Positions 18,038-26,834 of a stretch of DNA of 57,832 bases are shown piece by piece; the stretch's first letter is position 1, and each line of letters starts with the position of its first letter. The translations under genes were made by a program, and so were the position numbers. A model generated the notes under the pieces. The model ran no database searches, had not been told where the DNA came from, and was given only the letters and a program-made list of their open reading frames with translations. The stretch spans positions 1 through 57,832 of the forward strand of contig JACRCC010000086.1 of assembly GCA_016234405.1 (NCBI GenBank), given 5' to 3'. The stretch comes from Deltaproteobacteria bacterium (GTDB taxonomy: Bacteria; Desulfobacterota; GWC2-55-46).

Positions 18038-18536
18038 TTTCCCTCATCACAAGGGCGATGGCCCCGACAAGGGCGAGGAGCAGTATAACCGAGACCACTT
18101 CGAACGGAAAGATATACTTCGTAAAGAGCGCCCTGCCGACGACCTCCGTGTTTTTCACGAGCGCGGCCTCGTTGTATGTCCCGAGCGGCGCGGTCATCCT
18201 GCCCTTCAATGCCATGTAGCCCAAGAGTATAAATAGAATCCCAGCGAGCACGGCGGCCGGGGCGCTCTGGCCGTGCAGATGCTCCTTCCAATGCGCCTTG
18301 CCCATATCGAGCACCATGACCGCGAAGAGAAAGAGCACCATCACGGCCCCGACGTATATGAAGACCTGCGCGGCCGCGAGAAACGGCGAGCGCAGCAGGA
18401 CGAATATGGCGGCGACCTGCAGCAGACACACGATGAGGAAAACCGCGCTGTGCACCGGGTTCCTCACGGAGATGACGCATATCGCCGAGACGATTGCCAC
18501 GGTTGCGAATATGTAGAAAAAAAACTGCTCGAACAA
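18027..18536 (-). CDS. nuoJ: NADH-quinone oxidoreductase subunit J
   Basis: Five-helix membrane subunit of complex I, 169 aa from the chosen TTG. GAGAG lies six bases before this TTG and gives MFEQFFFYIFATVAIVSAI, matching NuoJ beginnings; the frame extends upstream only through a family B repeat (HSPHPTPH), which is rejected. Helix 3 contains FIYVGAVMVLFLFAVMV, the conserved pi-bulge segment. The C-terminus VMREKRP and the stop are read into the family A repeat. Confidence 0.92.
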   Translation of the reverse strand: MFEQFFFYIFATVAIVSAICVISVRNPVHSAVFLIVCLLQVAAIFVLLRSPFLAAAQVFIYVGAVMVLFLFAVMVLDMGKAHWKEHLHGQSAPAAVLAGILFILLGYMALKGRMTAPLGTYNEAALVKNTEVVGRALFTKYIFPFEVVSVILLLALVGAIALVMREKRP

Positions 18537-18542
18537 TTTAGA

Positions 18543-18548
18543 CTCTCC
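18543..18548 (-). promoter_or_regulatory. Shine-Dalgarno fixing the TTG start of nuoJ
   Basis: GGAGAG on the minus strand, six bases ahead of the TTG used by nuoJ. It lies just outside the family B repeat. Confidence 0.65.
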
Positions 18549-18558
18549 TGTTTTTGCC

Positions 18559-18654
18559 GGGATGTGGTAATGGGGTGTAGGATGTGGGGAGTGGGATGTG
18601 GTAAAGACTTTACCACCTCCCACCTCCTATCTTTTACCTCCTACCTCCCATCCT
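18559..18654. repeat. palindromic repeat family B, copy 3
   Basis: The longest B copy. Purine arm GGGATGTGG...GGTGTAGGATGTGGGGAG, core GGTAAAGACTTTACC (a perfect palindrome) and pyrimidine arm with CCCACCTCC, TTTACCTCC and CTACCTCCCATCC. It fills the nuoI-nuoJ gap. The stop codon of nuoI (TAG) forms its edge. Confidence 0.85.
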
Positions 18655-19231
18655 ATAACGCCCTTTTCCTTGACTTCGACAGGTCAGCCACAACCGAGAT
18701 GCCCCCCGGCGTCCTCACGAACCTTGCGCCGACTACCACCCCGCCTTCAAAACTCTCCGGCACGGGCTGTGGTTTTAAAAGCCCTTCCCTCTCTTTCACC
18801 GTGCAGCTCAAATCATGACAGGCCAATTCATACTCCCTGCCGAGCCTCACTGCGGTAGTCGGGCAGGCGTCCTCGCAAAAGCCGCAAAAGAGGCACCTCA
18901 CGAGGTCAACCTTCCAGACCTTTGCGACCCTGTCGGCAATCCCGCGCCCGGTTGCGTCCTCCATGGGGATGACGGTTATGCACTGCGTGGGGCAGGCCCT
19001 TGAACAAAGCTCGCACGCCACGCAAAGCTCGCGCCCGTTGGCGTCCTTATTCAAGGTGTGCATCCCCCTCCATCGCCTGTAGGGTATCCACTTCTCGGTG
19101 TCGGGATACCGCAGGGTGATGCTCCGCGAGACGTTATAACCGAGCGTTATGACAAGCCCCTTCACAAAGTCCGTAAAAAGGACGCTCTTTATAAGCCCGA
19201 ATATGTCGAGACCTTTTTTTCCGTCTTCCAT
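18653..19231 (-). CDS. nuoI: NADH-quinone oxidoreductase subunit I
   Basis: Peripheral-arm ferredoxin-like subunit carrying clusters N6a and N6b. Two complete 4Fe-4S motifs are visible: CVACELCSRACP and CLFCGFCEDACP. It is 192 aa from MEDGKKGLDIFGL, with AAAGGTC right before the ATG. A longer upstream frame overlaps the end of nuoH and is rejected. An N-terminal amphipathic stretch (LIKSVLFTDFVKGL) is typical of the membrane-docking helix. Confidence 0.94.
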   Translation of the reverse strand: MEDGKKGLDIFGLIKSVLFTDFVKGLVITLGYNVSRSITLRYPDTEKWIPYRRWRGMHTLNKDANGRELCVACELCSRACPTQCITVIPMEDATGRGIADRVAKVWKVDLVRCLFCGFCEDACPTTAVRLGREYELACHDLSCTVKEREGLLKPQPVPESFEGGVVVGARFVRTPGGISVVADLSKSRKRAL

Positions 19232-19236
19232 GACCT

Positions 19237-20265
19237 TTATATCAACATCAGACCCGTTATCAGGATGTTGACGAGCGAGAGCGGTATCAATATCTTCCAG
19301 CCTATCTTCATGAGTTGGTCGTACCTGTATCTGGGGAGCGTGAACCGCACCCACATGAAAAAATAGATAAAAAAGCAGACCTTACCCATGAACCATGCTA
19401 TCGGAGGTATGAACGAGAGGAATGCAAAGGGCGCGTTCCATCCCCCGAAAAAGAATATCACGGATAGGATGGAGACCGTAACCATCGCTACGTATTCCGC
19501 GAGCATGAAAAACGAGAACCTCATGCCGCTGTATTCGGTATGATAGCCCGAAGAGAGCGTGCCTTCGTCCTCCGAAAGGTCGAAGGGAATCCTATTTATC
19601 TCAGCGACTGAGCCTATAAGGAATATCGCAAACCAGACGGGCCCGACCGGGAGATAGAGAAAATTCCAACTCAGAAACGAACCCCCTTGGCTCTTTACGA
19701 TTTCGAGGAGATTCAAGGAATTCGAGAGCATCACCACGCCGATAACCGCAAAGCTCACCGCTATTTCATAGCTTATCATCTGGGCCGAGCAACGCAACCC
19801 GCCCAAGAGCGCGTATTTGCTGTTCGAGGCCCAACCCCCCAAGATCATCCCGTATACGCTCAAACCTCCGATGGCGAGTATATAAAGCGCCCCGACGTTC
19901 ATGTCCGAGAGATAGAGCTTCACTTCAGCGCCTATTACCGGTATCTTGAACGTGTCGCCTAACGGAATGGCGGCAAAGACCGCGAAGGCCGGCACCATGG
20001 CGATAAGAGGCGCAATCTTGAAAAGGATTTTATCGGCCTTGTCCGGCACGATGTCTTCCTTGAAGAGGAGCTTTATCGCGTCCGCAAAGGGCTGCAATAT
20101 CCCGTGCGGCCCCACCCTCCACGGCCCAAGCCTCACCTGTATGTGCCCGGCGATCTTCCTCTCAAGCCACGTGAGCGGCATAGGCAGGGCAAAGATGATC
20201 TGCGTGAGGACGGCTACCTTCACGGTCAACAAGATTACTTCAAGTATGAGGTCAAGGGTCGGCAT
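19237..20265 (-). CDS. nuoH: NADH-quinone oxidoreductase subunit H
   Basis: Eight-helix subunit that forms much of the quinone chamber. 342 aa. RLGPWRVGPHGILQPFADAIK, KEDIVP, and the loop INRIPFDLSEDEGTLSSGYH followed by EYSGMRF are all diagnostic. It ends five bases before nuoI. A family A repeat and the cyclic-nucleotide-binding gene come before it in the operon. Confidence 0.95.
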   Translation of the reverse strand: MPTLDLILEVILLTVKVAVLTQIIFALPMPLTWLERKIAGHIQVRLGPWRVGPHGILQPFADAIKLLFKEDIVPDKADKILFKIAPLIAMVPAFAVFAAIPLGDTFKIPVIGAEVKLYLSDMNVGALYILAIGGLSVYGMILGGWASNSKYALLGGLRCSAQMISYEIAVSFAVIGVVMLSNSLNLLEIVKSQGGSFLSWNFLYLPVGPVWFAIFLIGSVAEINRIPFDLSEDEGTLSSGYHTEYSGMRFSFFMLAEYVAMVTVSILSVIFFFGGWNAPFAFLSFIPPIAWFMGKVCFFIYFFMWVRFTLPRYRYDQLMKIGWKILIPLSLVNILITGLMLI

Positions 20266-20280
20266 GGTTGTTTAGTTAAC

Positions 20281-20372
20281 TACCGTGTTAAGACCGTGAA
20301 CCGTGACCGTGTAAAAACGAAGGGTCTTTCGCCGTCAACGGTCACGGTTCACGGTCACGGCCGTTACACGGT
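20281..20372. repeat. palindromic repeat family A, copy 4
   Basis: TACCGTGTTAAGACCGTGAA and CCGTGACCGTGTAAAA on the left; CAACGGTCACGGTTCACGG and TCACGGCCGTTACACGGT on the right. The arms mirror each other over more than 30 bp with few mismatches. It lies between nuoH and the cNMP-binding gene. Confidence 0.88.
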
Positions 20373-20377
20373 CGTTT

Positions 20378-20848
20378 CTACCTTCTTCTCCCCCACATGT
20401 AATTTATCATCTCGATGTATCTTGAGTTCATGCCGCGCACTATCGAGTGTATGGTGAAGACGATGTTTTTCATCAGCTTGTATATCACCCTCGGATTGGT
20501 CTCGACGAGTTTTTCAAACTCGCTTTTCTCTATCATGTAGGTTTCGAGGTCCGAGATGGCCACTATGGTAGCCGACCTCGGGCGCCCGTCGAGAAAGCTC
20601 ATCTCGCCGAATATGTCCCCGTCTTTCATCATCGTAAGCGTGAAGAGATCTCCGTCAGGCGCGGTCTTGCAGGCCTTGACCTCGCCCTTCTTGATGATGT
20701 AGAGCGATTCCCCGTCCTGAGATTCCTTGAATATCGTCTCTCCGAGCTTAAAATCCTTTTTGTGCAGTATCGGCGCTATTACGGCTATTTCCTGATCGGA
20801 CAGGTCTACGAAAAAATGCACCTCTCTAAGAGTCTTAGGGTCTATCAT
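20378..20848 (-). CDS. stand-alone cyclic-nucleotide-binding domain protein
   Basis: 156 aa with a single CAP/Crp-type sensor domain: about residues 12-125, with the phosphate-binding cassette GDIFGEMSFLDGRPRSATI (Arg and Ser contacts present). A C-terminal helical tail (about 125-156, KLMKNIVFTIHSIVRGMNSRYIEM) resembles the dimer helix of Crp, but no helix-turn-helix follows. It is therefore a sensor without a DNA-binding module. It sits inside the complex I operon between nuoG and nuoH. Regulation of the enzyme or of a partner by cAMP or a related nucleotide is inference. Confidence 0.85.
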   Translation of the reverse strand: MIDPKTLREVHFFVDLSDQEIAVIAPILHKKDFKLGETIFKESQDGESLYIIKKGEVKACKTAPDGDLFTLTMMKDGDIFGEMSFLDGRPRSATIVAISDLETYMIEKSEFEKLVETNPRVIYKLMKNIVFTIHSIVRGMNSRYIEMINYMWGRRR

Positions 20849-20866
20849 AAAACACCTCCGCCTTTT

Positions 20867-20889
20867 GTAGCGCGAGGCTTTAGCCTCGC
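20867..20889. repeat. short family C element, copy 3
   Basis: GTAGCGCGAGG and its mirror CCTCGC around CTTTAG, upstream of the cNMP-binding gene. It has one inner hairpin rather than two, so it may be half a family C unit. Confidence 0.65.
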
Positions 20890-20917
20890 ATATCGTATCA
20901 CGGTCTTTTATGCGGCA

Positions 20918-23385
20918 TCACGAACATGGCCTTATCGCCACCTGCGGCGTCCCGGCGCCTTTTTTGAAGAACCTGTTGACCGGGCAATCCTGATAATTCT
21001 CGGCTATGAACGCCACGCCTCTTTTCGACCCCGGCCTTACGGTCAGCGTCATTACGGCCTCGTAATGAGCGCCCTTTACAATAACCTTCGCCCCGGGTTT
21101 CAGGCCGTAAAAAACGGCGTCTTCCGGGCATATCTCCACGACCGCCGAATTGAGAAGACCCGTGAGACTCACCGACCTTTTGGAGAGCATCCCCGAGTGA
21201 AAGAGATGATTGCCTGTCATGAGCGCAAATTGGTATTTATCGTCTTTGGGCGCAATTGCCGCAGGCGCGCATTTGACGGATGGAGGCGCCGCATCAGCGG
21301 CCTTGACGAGCGCGGCCTTTATGTCGAGCTTGTTGTCAACGTTTCTCTTGTTGTTGAACGCGAGGCTCGCGTCCCGGTACATCGGGTTTGTCTTTCGCAT
21401 CTCGTCCAATGCGAGGGCAGGATTTTTCGGGCCGAACCCGGTGTCGAAAATCTCCCCGACCGCTTTTATGACGTCGAAATCGCGCTTGGCCTTGCCCGGA
21501 GGAGGTAATAGGCTTCTTATAATCTGCGCCCTGCCCTCCTGATTCGTATAAAAACCTTCCTTCTCGGCAAAGGTCGCGCCCGGCAGGACCACGTGCGCCA
21601 TTTTTGCGGTTTCCGTCATGAACGTATCCTGCACTATCAGAAATTTAAGCCGCATGAGCGCCTTTTGTGCAAACTGCGCGTCCGGAAACATCGAAACAAT
21701 ATCAACTCCGGCGGCATACATGGAAGTTATACCGCCGTCCATCGCAGCCTCTAACATCTCGTGCGTGCCCTTTCCCCTTTTCTCAACCCCTGCGTAGCCG
21801 GGACCGAAACCCGGGTGAGCGCCCATCTCCCAGACGCCTCTCTGGTTGCAGCGGTCGAGCGCCGGGAGTATCAAAACCTTTTTGCCCGACGATTTCAGCG
21901 AATCTTTAAGAAACCCCAAGCCCGCGCAGCTTTCAGGATGTCTCAAAAACTCCGTGCCCGCGATTATCGCCACTGACGCGGATGCCTTGAGCTTGGCCAC
22001 AAGGGCGTCAATCATATCTTTGGCGATATCCGCAGTCTGGGCATAACCCCCGGTCTTATCAGGGACAAGCGAAAGCGCAACGGCGTTCAACACCGCGCCC
22101 TCGGCGCCGGGGGCAACGCGCAGCAACAGGTTGGCCGATGAATCGAGTTTCATGGCGCGCGGCGAGACTATAATTACGTTCATCTTGCGCGCTGCGCTGA
22201 TGCGCCTTATGATGTAATCCGTTACCGGGTTCTCGTCGGATATCTGCGCTCCAATTACGACTACGGTATCCGCCTCCATGCAGTCAAATACCGATACGCC
22301 GCCTTCGTTCATGCCCGCAGCCGCCGCGAATGCCTCAACGCCGGACGCCTCCCACCTTGAAGTCGAATCCACGTTGGCGCTCTTGAAGACGTCCCTCACG
22401 AGTTTCTGAAAAAGATACGCCTCTTCGTTCGTATATCTCGGCGAGACTATGCCGCCGAACTCGTCCCCGGATACACCCATGAGGCTCTCTTTTATGTAAT
22501 CAAAGGCCTCTACCCAAGTTGCCGCCTCCAGCTTACCATACCTGTTGACGTGCGGGGTGGTGAGCCTCTCAGGGCTGTTTATGTAGTCGAAGCCGAACCT
22601 GCCTCTGGCGCACAGGGTTTCGCTGTTGACGCCGACGCCGTATTGCGCCCTTGCGCGGAGCACTGTCCCGTCCCTGTGCTCCATGACCATCCTGCACCCG
22701 GTGGCGCAGTAGGCGCACACCGTATCCGCGCCCTTCAAATCCCACGGACGGGCTTTATATCTGTAGGGAAGTCTCATGAAGCACCCGACCGGGCAGACCT
22801 CTATGCAGTTGCCGCAGTGGTCGCAGTCGAGTTGCGTTTTAAAGAAACTCGTCTCTTCCTGATGGTCCCCCCTGCCTATGGCGGCCAATACGTTTACGCC
22901 CACGACCTCGCGGCACACGCGCGCGCATTTGATGCACTGCACGCACCTGTTGGAGTTCTTTATTATTACCGGGCTTAAGGCGTAGTCTTTTTCATGGAAC
23001 TTGAATTTTTTTTCGGTGTGCCTGCCCTTGTGCGGGCCGTATTTGTGGACCATGTCCTGCAGTTCGCACTCTCCGGCCTTGTCGCACACCGGACAGTCGA
23101 GGGCGTGGTTCGCAAGGAGAAATTCGAGCGCCCCGGCGCGCGCCGAGACGACCGTGGGCGAATCCGTCAGGATGCTTATGCCGTGCAGAACCGGCGTCAC
23201 GCACGAGGGCTGGAGTTTTTCTGCCCCTCGATTTCGATGAGGCACATCCTGCACGAACCCAAACCCATGAGGTCGGCCTGATAGCAAAAGGTCGGCACCT
23301 CGAACCCCGCGTCGCGCGCCGCGTCGAGTATGAGCGTGTTGTCCGGGACGGTTATCTCTTTTCCGTTTATCTTTACGGTCGCCAT
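20918..23385 (-). CDS. nuoG: NADH-quinone oxidoreductase subunit G, interrupted by a frameshift
   Basis: The 4Fe-4S/2Fe-2S subunit of the NADH module. The N-terminal frame (23385 down to 23197) has the 2Fe-2S ligands in FCYQADLMGLGSCRMC, then runs into a stop. A second frame continues with KLQPSCVTP (the fourth 2Fe-2S Cys), HALDCPVCDKAGEC, CVQCIKCARVC, DCDHCGNCIEVCP, CAYCATGC and a molybdopterin-oxidoreductase-type domain. The two join at a run of five A (plus strand T at 23216-23220): one extra A would restore a single 822-aa protein. The stretch GAAAAAC is not a classical slippery heptamer. Either a base is missing from the data, or this nuoG is mutated. All other parts look normal. Confidence 0.85.
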
Positions 23386-23394
23386 AGTCTTGAA

Positions 23395-23640
23395 TTACGC
23401 AGCCGACAATTTTTCTTCGTTCTGGACGACTATCTTCGGGTTTTTATTCTCCGGCGGAACGGGAAGCCCTCTTTCCTTGAGCGCATCCACGTGTTCGAGC
23501 ATCCCCCACTTCGCCTTGTAGACGCAGTCTTCGATGGAATGGCCCACGCCTGTGAAACCCTCGAGGTCCGGAGAATAAAACCCGAAAAAATCGGCGTCCC
23601 TTGTCGCTTCGATTACCAGTGAATATTTGAGTTCTATCAT
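23395..23640 (-). CDS. HicB-like protein without a HicA partner
   Basis: 81 aa with the HicB/HicB-like antitoxin fold pattern: YSLVIEATRDADFFGFYSPD, LEGFTGVGHSIEDCVYKA, then HVDALKERGLPVPPEN. HicB proteins usually neutralise HicA mRNA-interferases. No HicA-like small basic protein is encoded next to it, and there is no separate DNA-binding domain. It lies between nuoF and nuoG with its own GAGGG site. In this place it could be a stray antitoxin, or a protein co-opted for the respiratory operon. Confidence 0.75.
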   Translation of the reverse strand: MIELKYSLVIEATRDADFFGFYSPDLEGFTGVGHSIEDCVYKAKWGMLEHVDALKERGLPVPPENKNPKIVVQNEEKLSAA

Positions 23641-23673
23641 AATCCCTCTTTTACTTCTTTATGCCGGCGGTAA

Positions 23674-23737
23674 GTAGCGCAGACCTTTTGGTCTGCGCCT
23701 TTGCCGCAACCTCTTCAGGGCTAAAGCCCTGAGCTAC
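23674..23737. repeat. palindromic repeat family C, copy 4
   Basis: Outer arms GTAGCGCAG... and ...CTGAGCTAC; inner hairpins CAGACCTTTTGGTCTG and CAGGGCTAAAGCCCTG. Compared with copy 1 the order of the two inner hairpins is swapped, consistent with inversion. It fills the nuoF to hicB-like gap. Confidence 0.85.
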
Positions 23738-23767
23738 CCGGCAAACGCCATCTCGCCCCCTCCGCCC

Positions 23768-25024
23768 CTACCCCAGACACCTTCCGGTCTTGGCGTGGTA
23801 TTCGAATTCGTTCCTGAAGTTCTTGAGCGCCCCGCGCAGGGCCATTACCGCGCCGTCCCCGAGCGGGCAAAACGTCCTGCCGAATATGTTCGCGCAAAGG
23901 CCTTCGAGGAGTTCCACATCACCCTGTTTACCCTCCCCGTGCTCAAGCCGCATTAGGATGTTCGTGAGCCACGGCGTGCCGTCCCTGCACGGGGTGCACT
24001 TGCCGCAGGACTCGTGGCTGAAAAACCTGTTTATGATGTATGCGGTCTTGACCATGCACGCGGATGAATCCATCACAACGACCGCGCCTGAGCCGAGCAT
24101 CGTCCCTTTTGCCGCCAACGAATCGAAATCCATCGAGGTATCGAGGTCTTTTTCAGTGAGCATGGGCGCGCTCACGCCCCCGGGTATGACGGCCTTGAGG
24201 GGCTTTTCCGTCAACATCCCGCCCGCGTGGTTGAAGATTATCTCCCTCAACGTTGTCCCCATCGGCAGCTCATAAAGACCCGGCTTTTTCACGTGTCCGC
24301 TTACGCAGAATATCTTTGGCCCTGGGCTTTTCTCGGGCCCGATGGACGAAAACCACTTTGCCCCGCGCTCTATTATCGCCGGGATGCACGAGAGCGTCTC
24401 CACGTTATTGATGACCGTGGGTTTGGAATAAAGACCCGCAAGGGCAGGAAACGGAGGCTTTTTTCTCGGCTGCGCCCTGAACCCCTCGATGGATTCAAGG
24501 AGCGCGGTCTCCTCTCCGCATATATACGCGCCGAAACCCCTGTGCACGAACATATCGTGGTTGAAACCCGTGCCCATGACGTTCGGCCCGAGATACCCCT
24601 TTGCGTAGGCCTCTTTTATCGCGGCATCGAGGCGCGCCGCGCCGAGCGCGAACTCGCCGCGTATGTAGATGTAGCTCTTTGCCGCTCCTATCGCGTACGA
24701 GGCTATTATCATGCCCTCTATGAGAAGGTGCGGGTCCCAGTCAATGATGCCCCTGTCCTTGAACGTGCCCGGCTCGCCCTCGTCCGCGTTGCAGCAGAGG
24801 AACTTCTTTATGGTCGGGTCCTTGGGGATAAAACTCCATTTGAGGCCCGTTGAAAAACCCGCGCCGCCGCGCCCGCGCAGCCCGGAATCCTTGACCGCCT
24901 GAATGATGTTGTCAGGCGGCATCTTGAGGGCCATGCCAAGGGCTTTGTAGCCTCCGGCCTTGACGTAGTTGTCAATCTTGTGGGCCTCAGGGTCGCCGAG
25001 TTTTTTGAGAAGCACCTTGTCCAT
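23768..25024 (-). CDS. nuoF: NADH-quinone oxidoreductase subunit F
   Basis: NADH- and FMN-binding subunit with cluster N3. 418 aa. GLRGRGGAGFSTGLKW is the FMN/NADH loop, YICGEETALLESIEG the nucleotide region, and ESCGKCTPCRDGT together with a later CP segment provide the 4Fe-4S ligands. Presence of E, F and G shows that this is a full NADH- (or ferredoxin/NADH-) linked complex, not the 11-subunit form that lacks the NADH module. Confidence 0.95.
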   Translation of the reverse strand: MDKVLLKKLGDPEAHKIDNYVKAGGYKALGMALKMPPDNIIQAVKDSGLRGRGGAGFSTGLKWSFIPKDPTIKKFLCCNADEGEPGTFKDRGIIDWDPHLLIEGMIIASYAIGAAKSYIYIRGEFALGAARLDAAIKEAYAKGYLGPNVMGTGFNHDMFVHRGFGAYICGEETALLESIEGFRAQPRKKPPFPALAGLYSKPTVINNVETLSCIPAIIERGAKWFSSIGPEKSPGPKIFCVSGHVKKPGLYELPMGTTLREIIFNHAGGMLTEKPLKAVIPGGVSAPMLTEKDLDTSMDFDSLAAKGTMLGSGAVVVMDSSACMVKTAYIINRFFSHESCGKCTPCRDGTPWLTNILMRLEHGEGKQGDVELLEGLCANIFGRTFCPLGDGAVMALRGALKNFRNEFEYHAKTGRCLG

Positions 25025-25029
25025 TTAAA

Positions 25030-25112
25030 ATCCGTGAACCGTGACAGTGTTACTACCATTTACCGTGAAGGATTTTTTTACCGACTCACGGCCTTTTACG
25101 ATTCACGGCCTT
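25030..25112. repeat. palindromic repeat family A, copy 5
   Basis: AATCCGTGAACCGTGACAG and TTTACCGTGAAGGATT on the left; GACTCACGGCC and GATTCACGGCC on the right. It is more degenerate than copies 3 and 4. The nuoE end (AAAGGCCGTGAATCGTAA) is inside its right part. Confidence 0.75.
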
Positions 25113-25572
25113 TGGCTGCGAGTATCTCGTCAATCTTGCTCTCGGTGAGGTTCTCGAAGTAATCGTCGTCCACCTGCATCATGGGCGCCGTGCCGCACGA
25201 ACCAAGACATTCCGCGGTATCGAGCGTAAATTTCAAGTCGTGCGTGGTCTCTCCGGTCTTTATGCCGAGTTTTTTTTCAAGATACTTTATGATGTGCTCG
25301 GCCCCCATGAGGGAACACGGCAGGTTCCTGCATACCCACACGCGGTGTTTACCCGCGGGCATATTGATGCGGCACATCGTGTAAAAGGCCGCGGCCGCGT
25401 GCACCTCGACGGGCGGCATCCCTAAAAGTCCGGCTATCTCGTCCATAGCCTCTTTGGTAAGATGCCCGGAGGCTTCCCTCTGGGCGATCCTCAACATGTC
25501 CATGACCGCGGACTTCTTGTCGGGGTACTTCTTCAATACCCCTTGTATTTCGTCTTTTACGTTTTCAAGCAT
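25096..25572 (-). CDS. nuoE: NADH-quinone oxidoreductase subunit E
   Basis: Thioredoxin-fold 2Fe-2S (N1a) subunit, 158 aa. The four Cys ligands are in VCRNLPCSLMG and AECLGSCGTAP. The N-terminal helical bundle (MLRIAQREASGHLTKEAM) is typical. The last residues GRES and the stop come from a family A repeat. It lies 13 bases after nuoD. Confidence 0.94.
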   Translation of the reverse strand: MLENVKDEIQGVLKKYPDKKSAVMDMLRIAQREASGHLTKEAMDEIAGLLGMPPVEVHAAAAFYTMCRINMPAGKHRVWVCRNLPCSLMGAEHIIKYLEKKLGIKTGETTHDLKFTLDTAECLGSCGTAPMMQVDDDYFENLTESKIDEILAAKGRES

Positions 25573-25585
25573 TATGGTTAACCCG

Positions 25586-26776
25586 TTACTTGTCGCACTC
25601 CCCGAAGACCGGGTCGAGGGACGACACTATCGCTATTACGTCGGCCAGATAACGCCCCTTTGACATGGCGTTTATGGTCTGAAGGTTCATAAACGACGGA
25701 GCGCGAATCTTCAACCTCCACGGCTTTTCTCCGCCATCGCTCACTATGTAGACCCCAAGCTCGCCCTTGGGGGATTCTATTGACGAGTAGACCTCGCCCT
25801 TTGGGCATTTAAACCCATGGGAGACGTATTTGAAGTGATGGATGAGCGCCTCCATGTTCTTGTAGACGTCGGGCTTGGGCGGCGGCACTATCTGCGGCAT
25901 GTCCACGGCAAAAGGCCCGTCAGGCATGTCTTTGAGGGCCTGCGTGATTATGCGCATGGCTTGCCTTATCTCCGCGAACCGCACGATGTAACGGTCGTAG
26001 CAGTCGCCGTTGGCGCCGATGGGGACGTCGAAATCGAACCTGTCGTAAATGAGATACGGCTCGTCTTTCCGGATGTCCCACTTGACGCCGCTTGCGCGCA
26101 GAGCCGGGCCGCTCAAACCGAGGTCAATCGCCTCTTGGCCCGAGAGCACGCCCACGCCCTTATTCCTGTCGAGCCAAACCCTGTTGCCGGTGAGGATGGC
26201 GTCGTACTCGTCGAACCTTGCGGGGAAGAGCTCAAGGAGTCTCTCGACCGATTCCTTGCACTCCCGCGTGAATTCGTATCTCACGCCTCCGACCCTAAGA
26301 TAGCTGAGCGTCATGCGCGCCCCGCAGAGCTGCTCGAATATGTCGAGGACGACCTCGCGCTCCCTCATCGCGTATAGGAGTATGGTCATGGCCCCGAGGT
26401 CGAGCGCCCAAGCGCCTATGCAAAGAAGATGCCCGGCGATCCTCGACAGTTCGGCGGCAATGACCCTGATGTATTTCGCCCTCTCGGGAATCTCCAAACC
26501 CATGAGCTTTTCAACCGCCATGACGTAAGCGAGGTTGTTGCTCATGGCCGACATGTAATCGAGCCTGTCCGTGTACGGGACGAACTGGTGATAGAGGAGA
26601 TTTTCCGCTATCTTCTCCGTGCCCCTGTGCAGATAACCGATATCAGGCTCCGCCTTCAATATCGTCTCCCCCTGCATCTCAAGAACGAGGTGGAGCACCC
26701 CGTGCGTGGAGGGGTGCTGCGGCCCCATGTGCAGGGTGAATTCTTTAGTTGTTATAAGGTCGTTGTTTTCGGTCAT
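25586..26776 (-). CDS. nuoD: NADH-quinone oxidoreductase subunit D
   Basis: 49-kDa-type subunit lining the quinone site. 396 aa from MTENNDLITTKEF; HMGPQHPSTHG with the quinone-site His is near residue 20, and the C-terminus ends in SLDPVFGECDK, as usual. The frame upstream of the chosen ATG is only translated family B repeat. No clear Shine-Dalgarno is left ahead of this ATG because the repeat abuts it, so initiation may depend on re-initiation after nuoC. Confidence 0.93.
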   Translation of the reverse strand: MTENNDLITTKEFTLHMGPQHPSTHGVLHLVLEMQGETILKAEPDIGYLHRGTEKIAENLLYHQFVPYTDRLDYMSAMSNNLAYVMAVEKLMGLEIPERAKYIRVIAAELSRIAGHLLCIGAWALDLGAMTILLYAMREREVVLDIFEQLCGARMTLSYLRVGGVRYEFTRECKESVERLLELFPARFDEYDAILTGNRVWLDRNKGVGVLSGQEAIDLGLSGPALRASGVKWDIRKDEPYLIYDRFDFDVPIGANGDCYDRYIVRFAEIRQAMRIITQALKDMPDGPFAVDMPQIVPPPKPDVYKNMEALIHHFKYVSHGFKCPKGEVYSSIESPKGELGVYIVSDGGEKPWRLKIRAPSFMNLQTINAMSKGRYLADVIAIVSSLDPVFGECDK

Positions 26777-26780
26777 GTTA

Positions 26781-26834
26781 TATGGGGAGTGGGAGGTAGT
26801 AAAGTCTTTACCACATCCCACTTCCCACTCCCTA
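26781..26834. repeat. palindromic repeat family B, copy 4
   Basis: GGGGAGTGGGAGGTAG, core GTAAAGTCTTTAC (perfect palindrome), then CCACATCCCACTTCCCACTCC. It fills the nuoC-nuoD gap and touches both genes. Confidence 0.85.

Noticed and set aside
23211-23225. Programmed -1 frameshift in nuoG
   Set aside because: The slip site would be G-AAA-AAC, where the first tRNA cannot re-pair in full after slipping; no stimulatory hairpin is evident. A simple one-base loss is more likely.
13985-25112. Family A repeats as CRISPR arrays
   Set aside because: There are no equal-length spacers, units are immediately adjacent and arranged as mirror arms, and no cas genes are present.
26777-26821. N-terminal extension of nuoD
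   Set aside because: Again family B sequence (GKDFTTSHSP); the same peptide appears before nuoJ, showing that it is repeat-derived.
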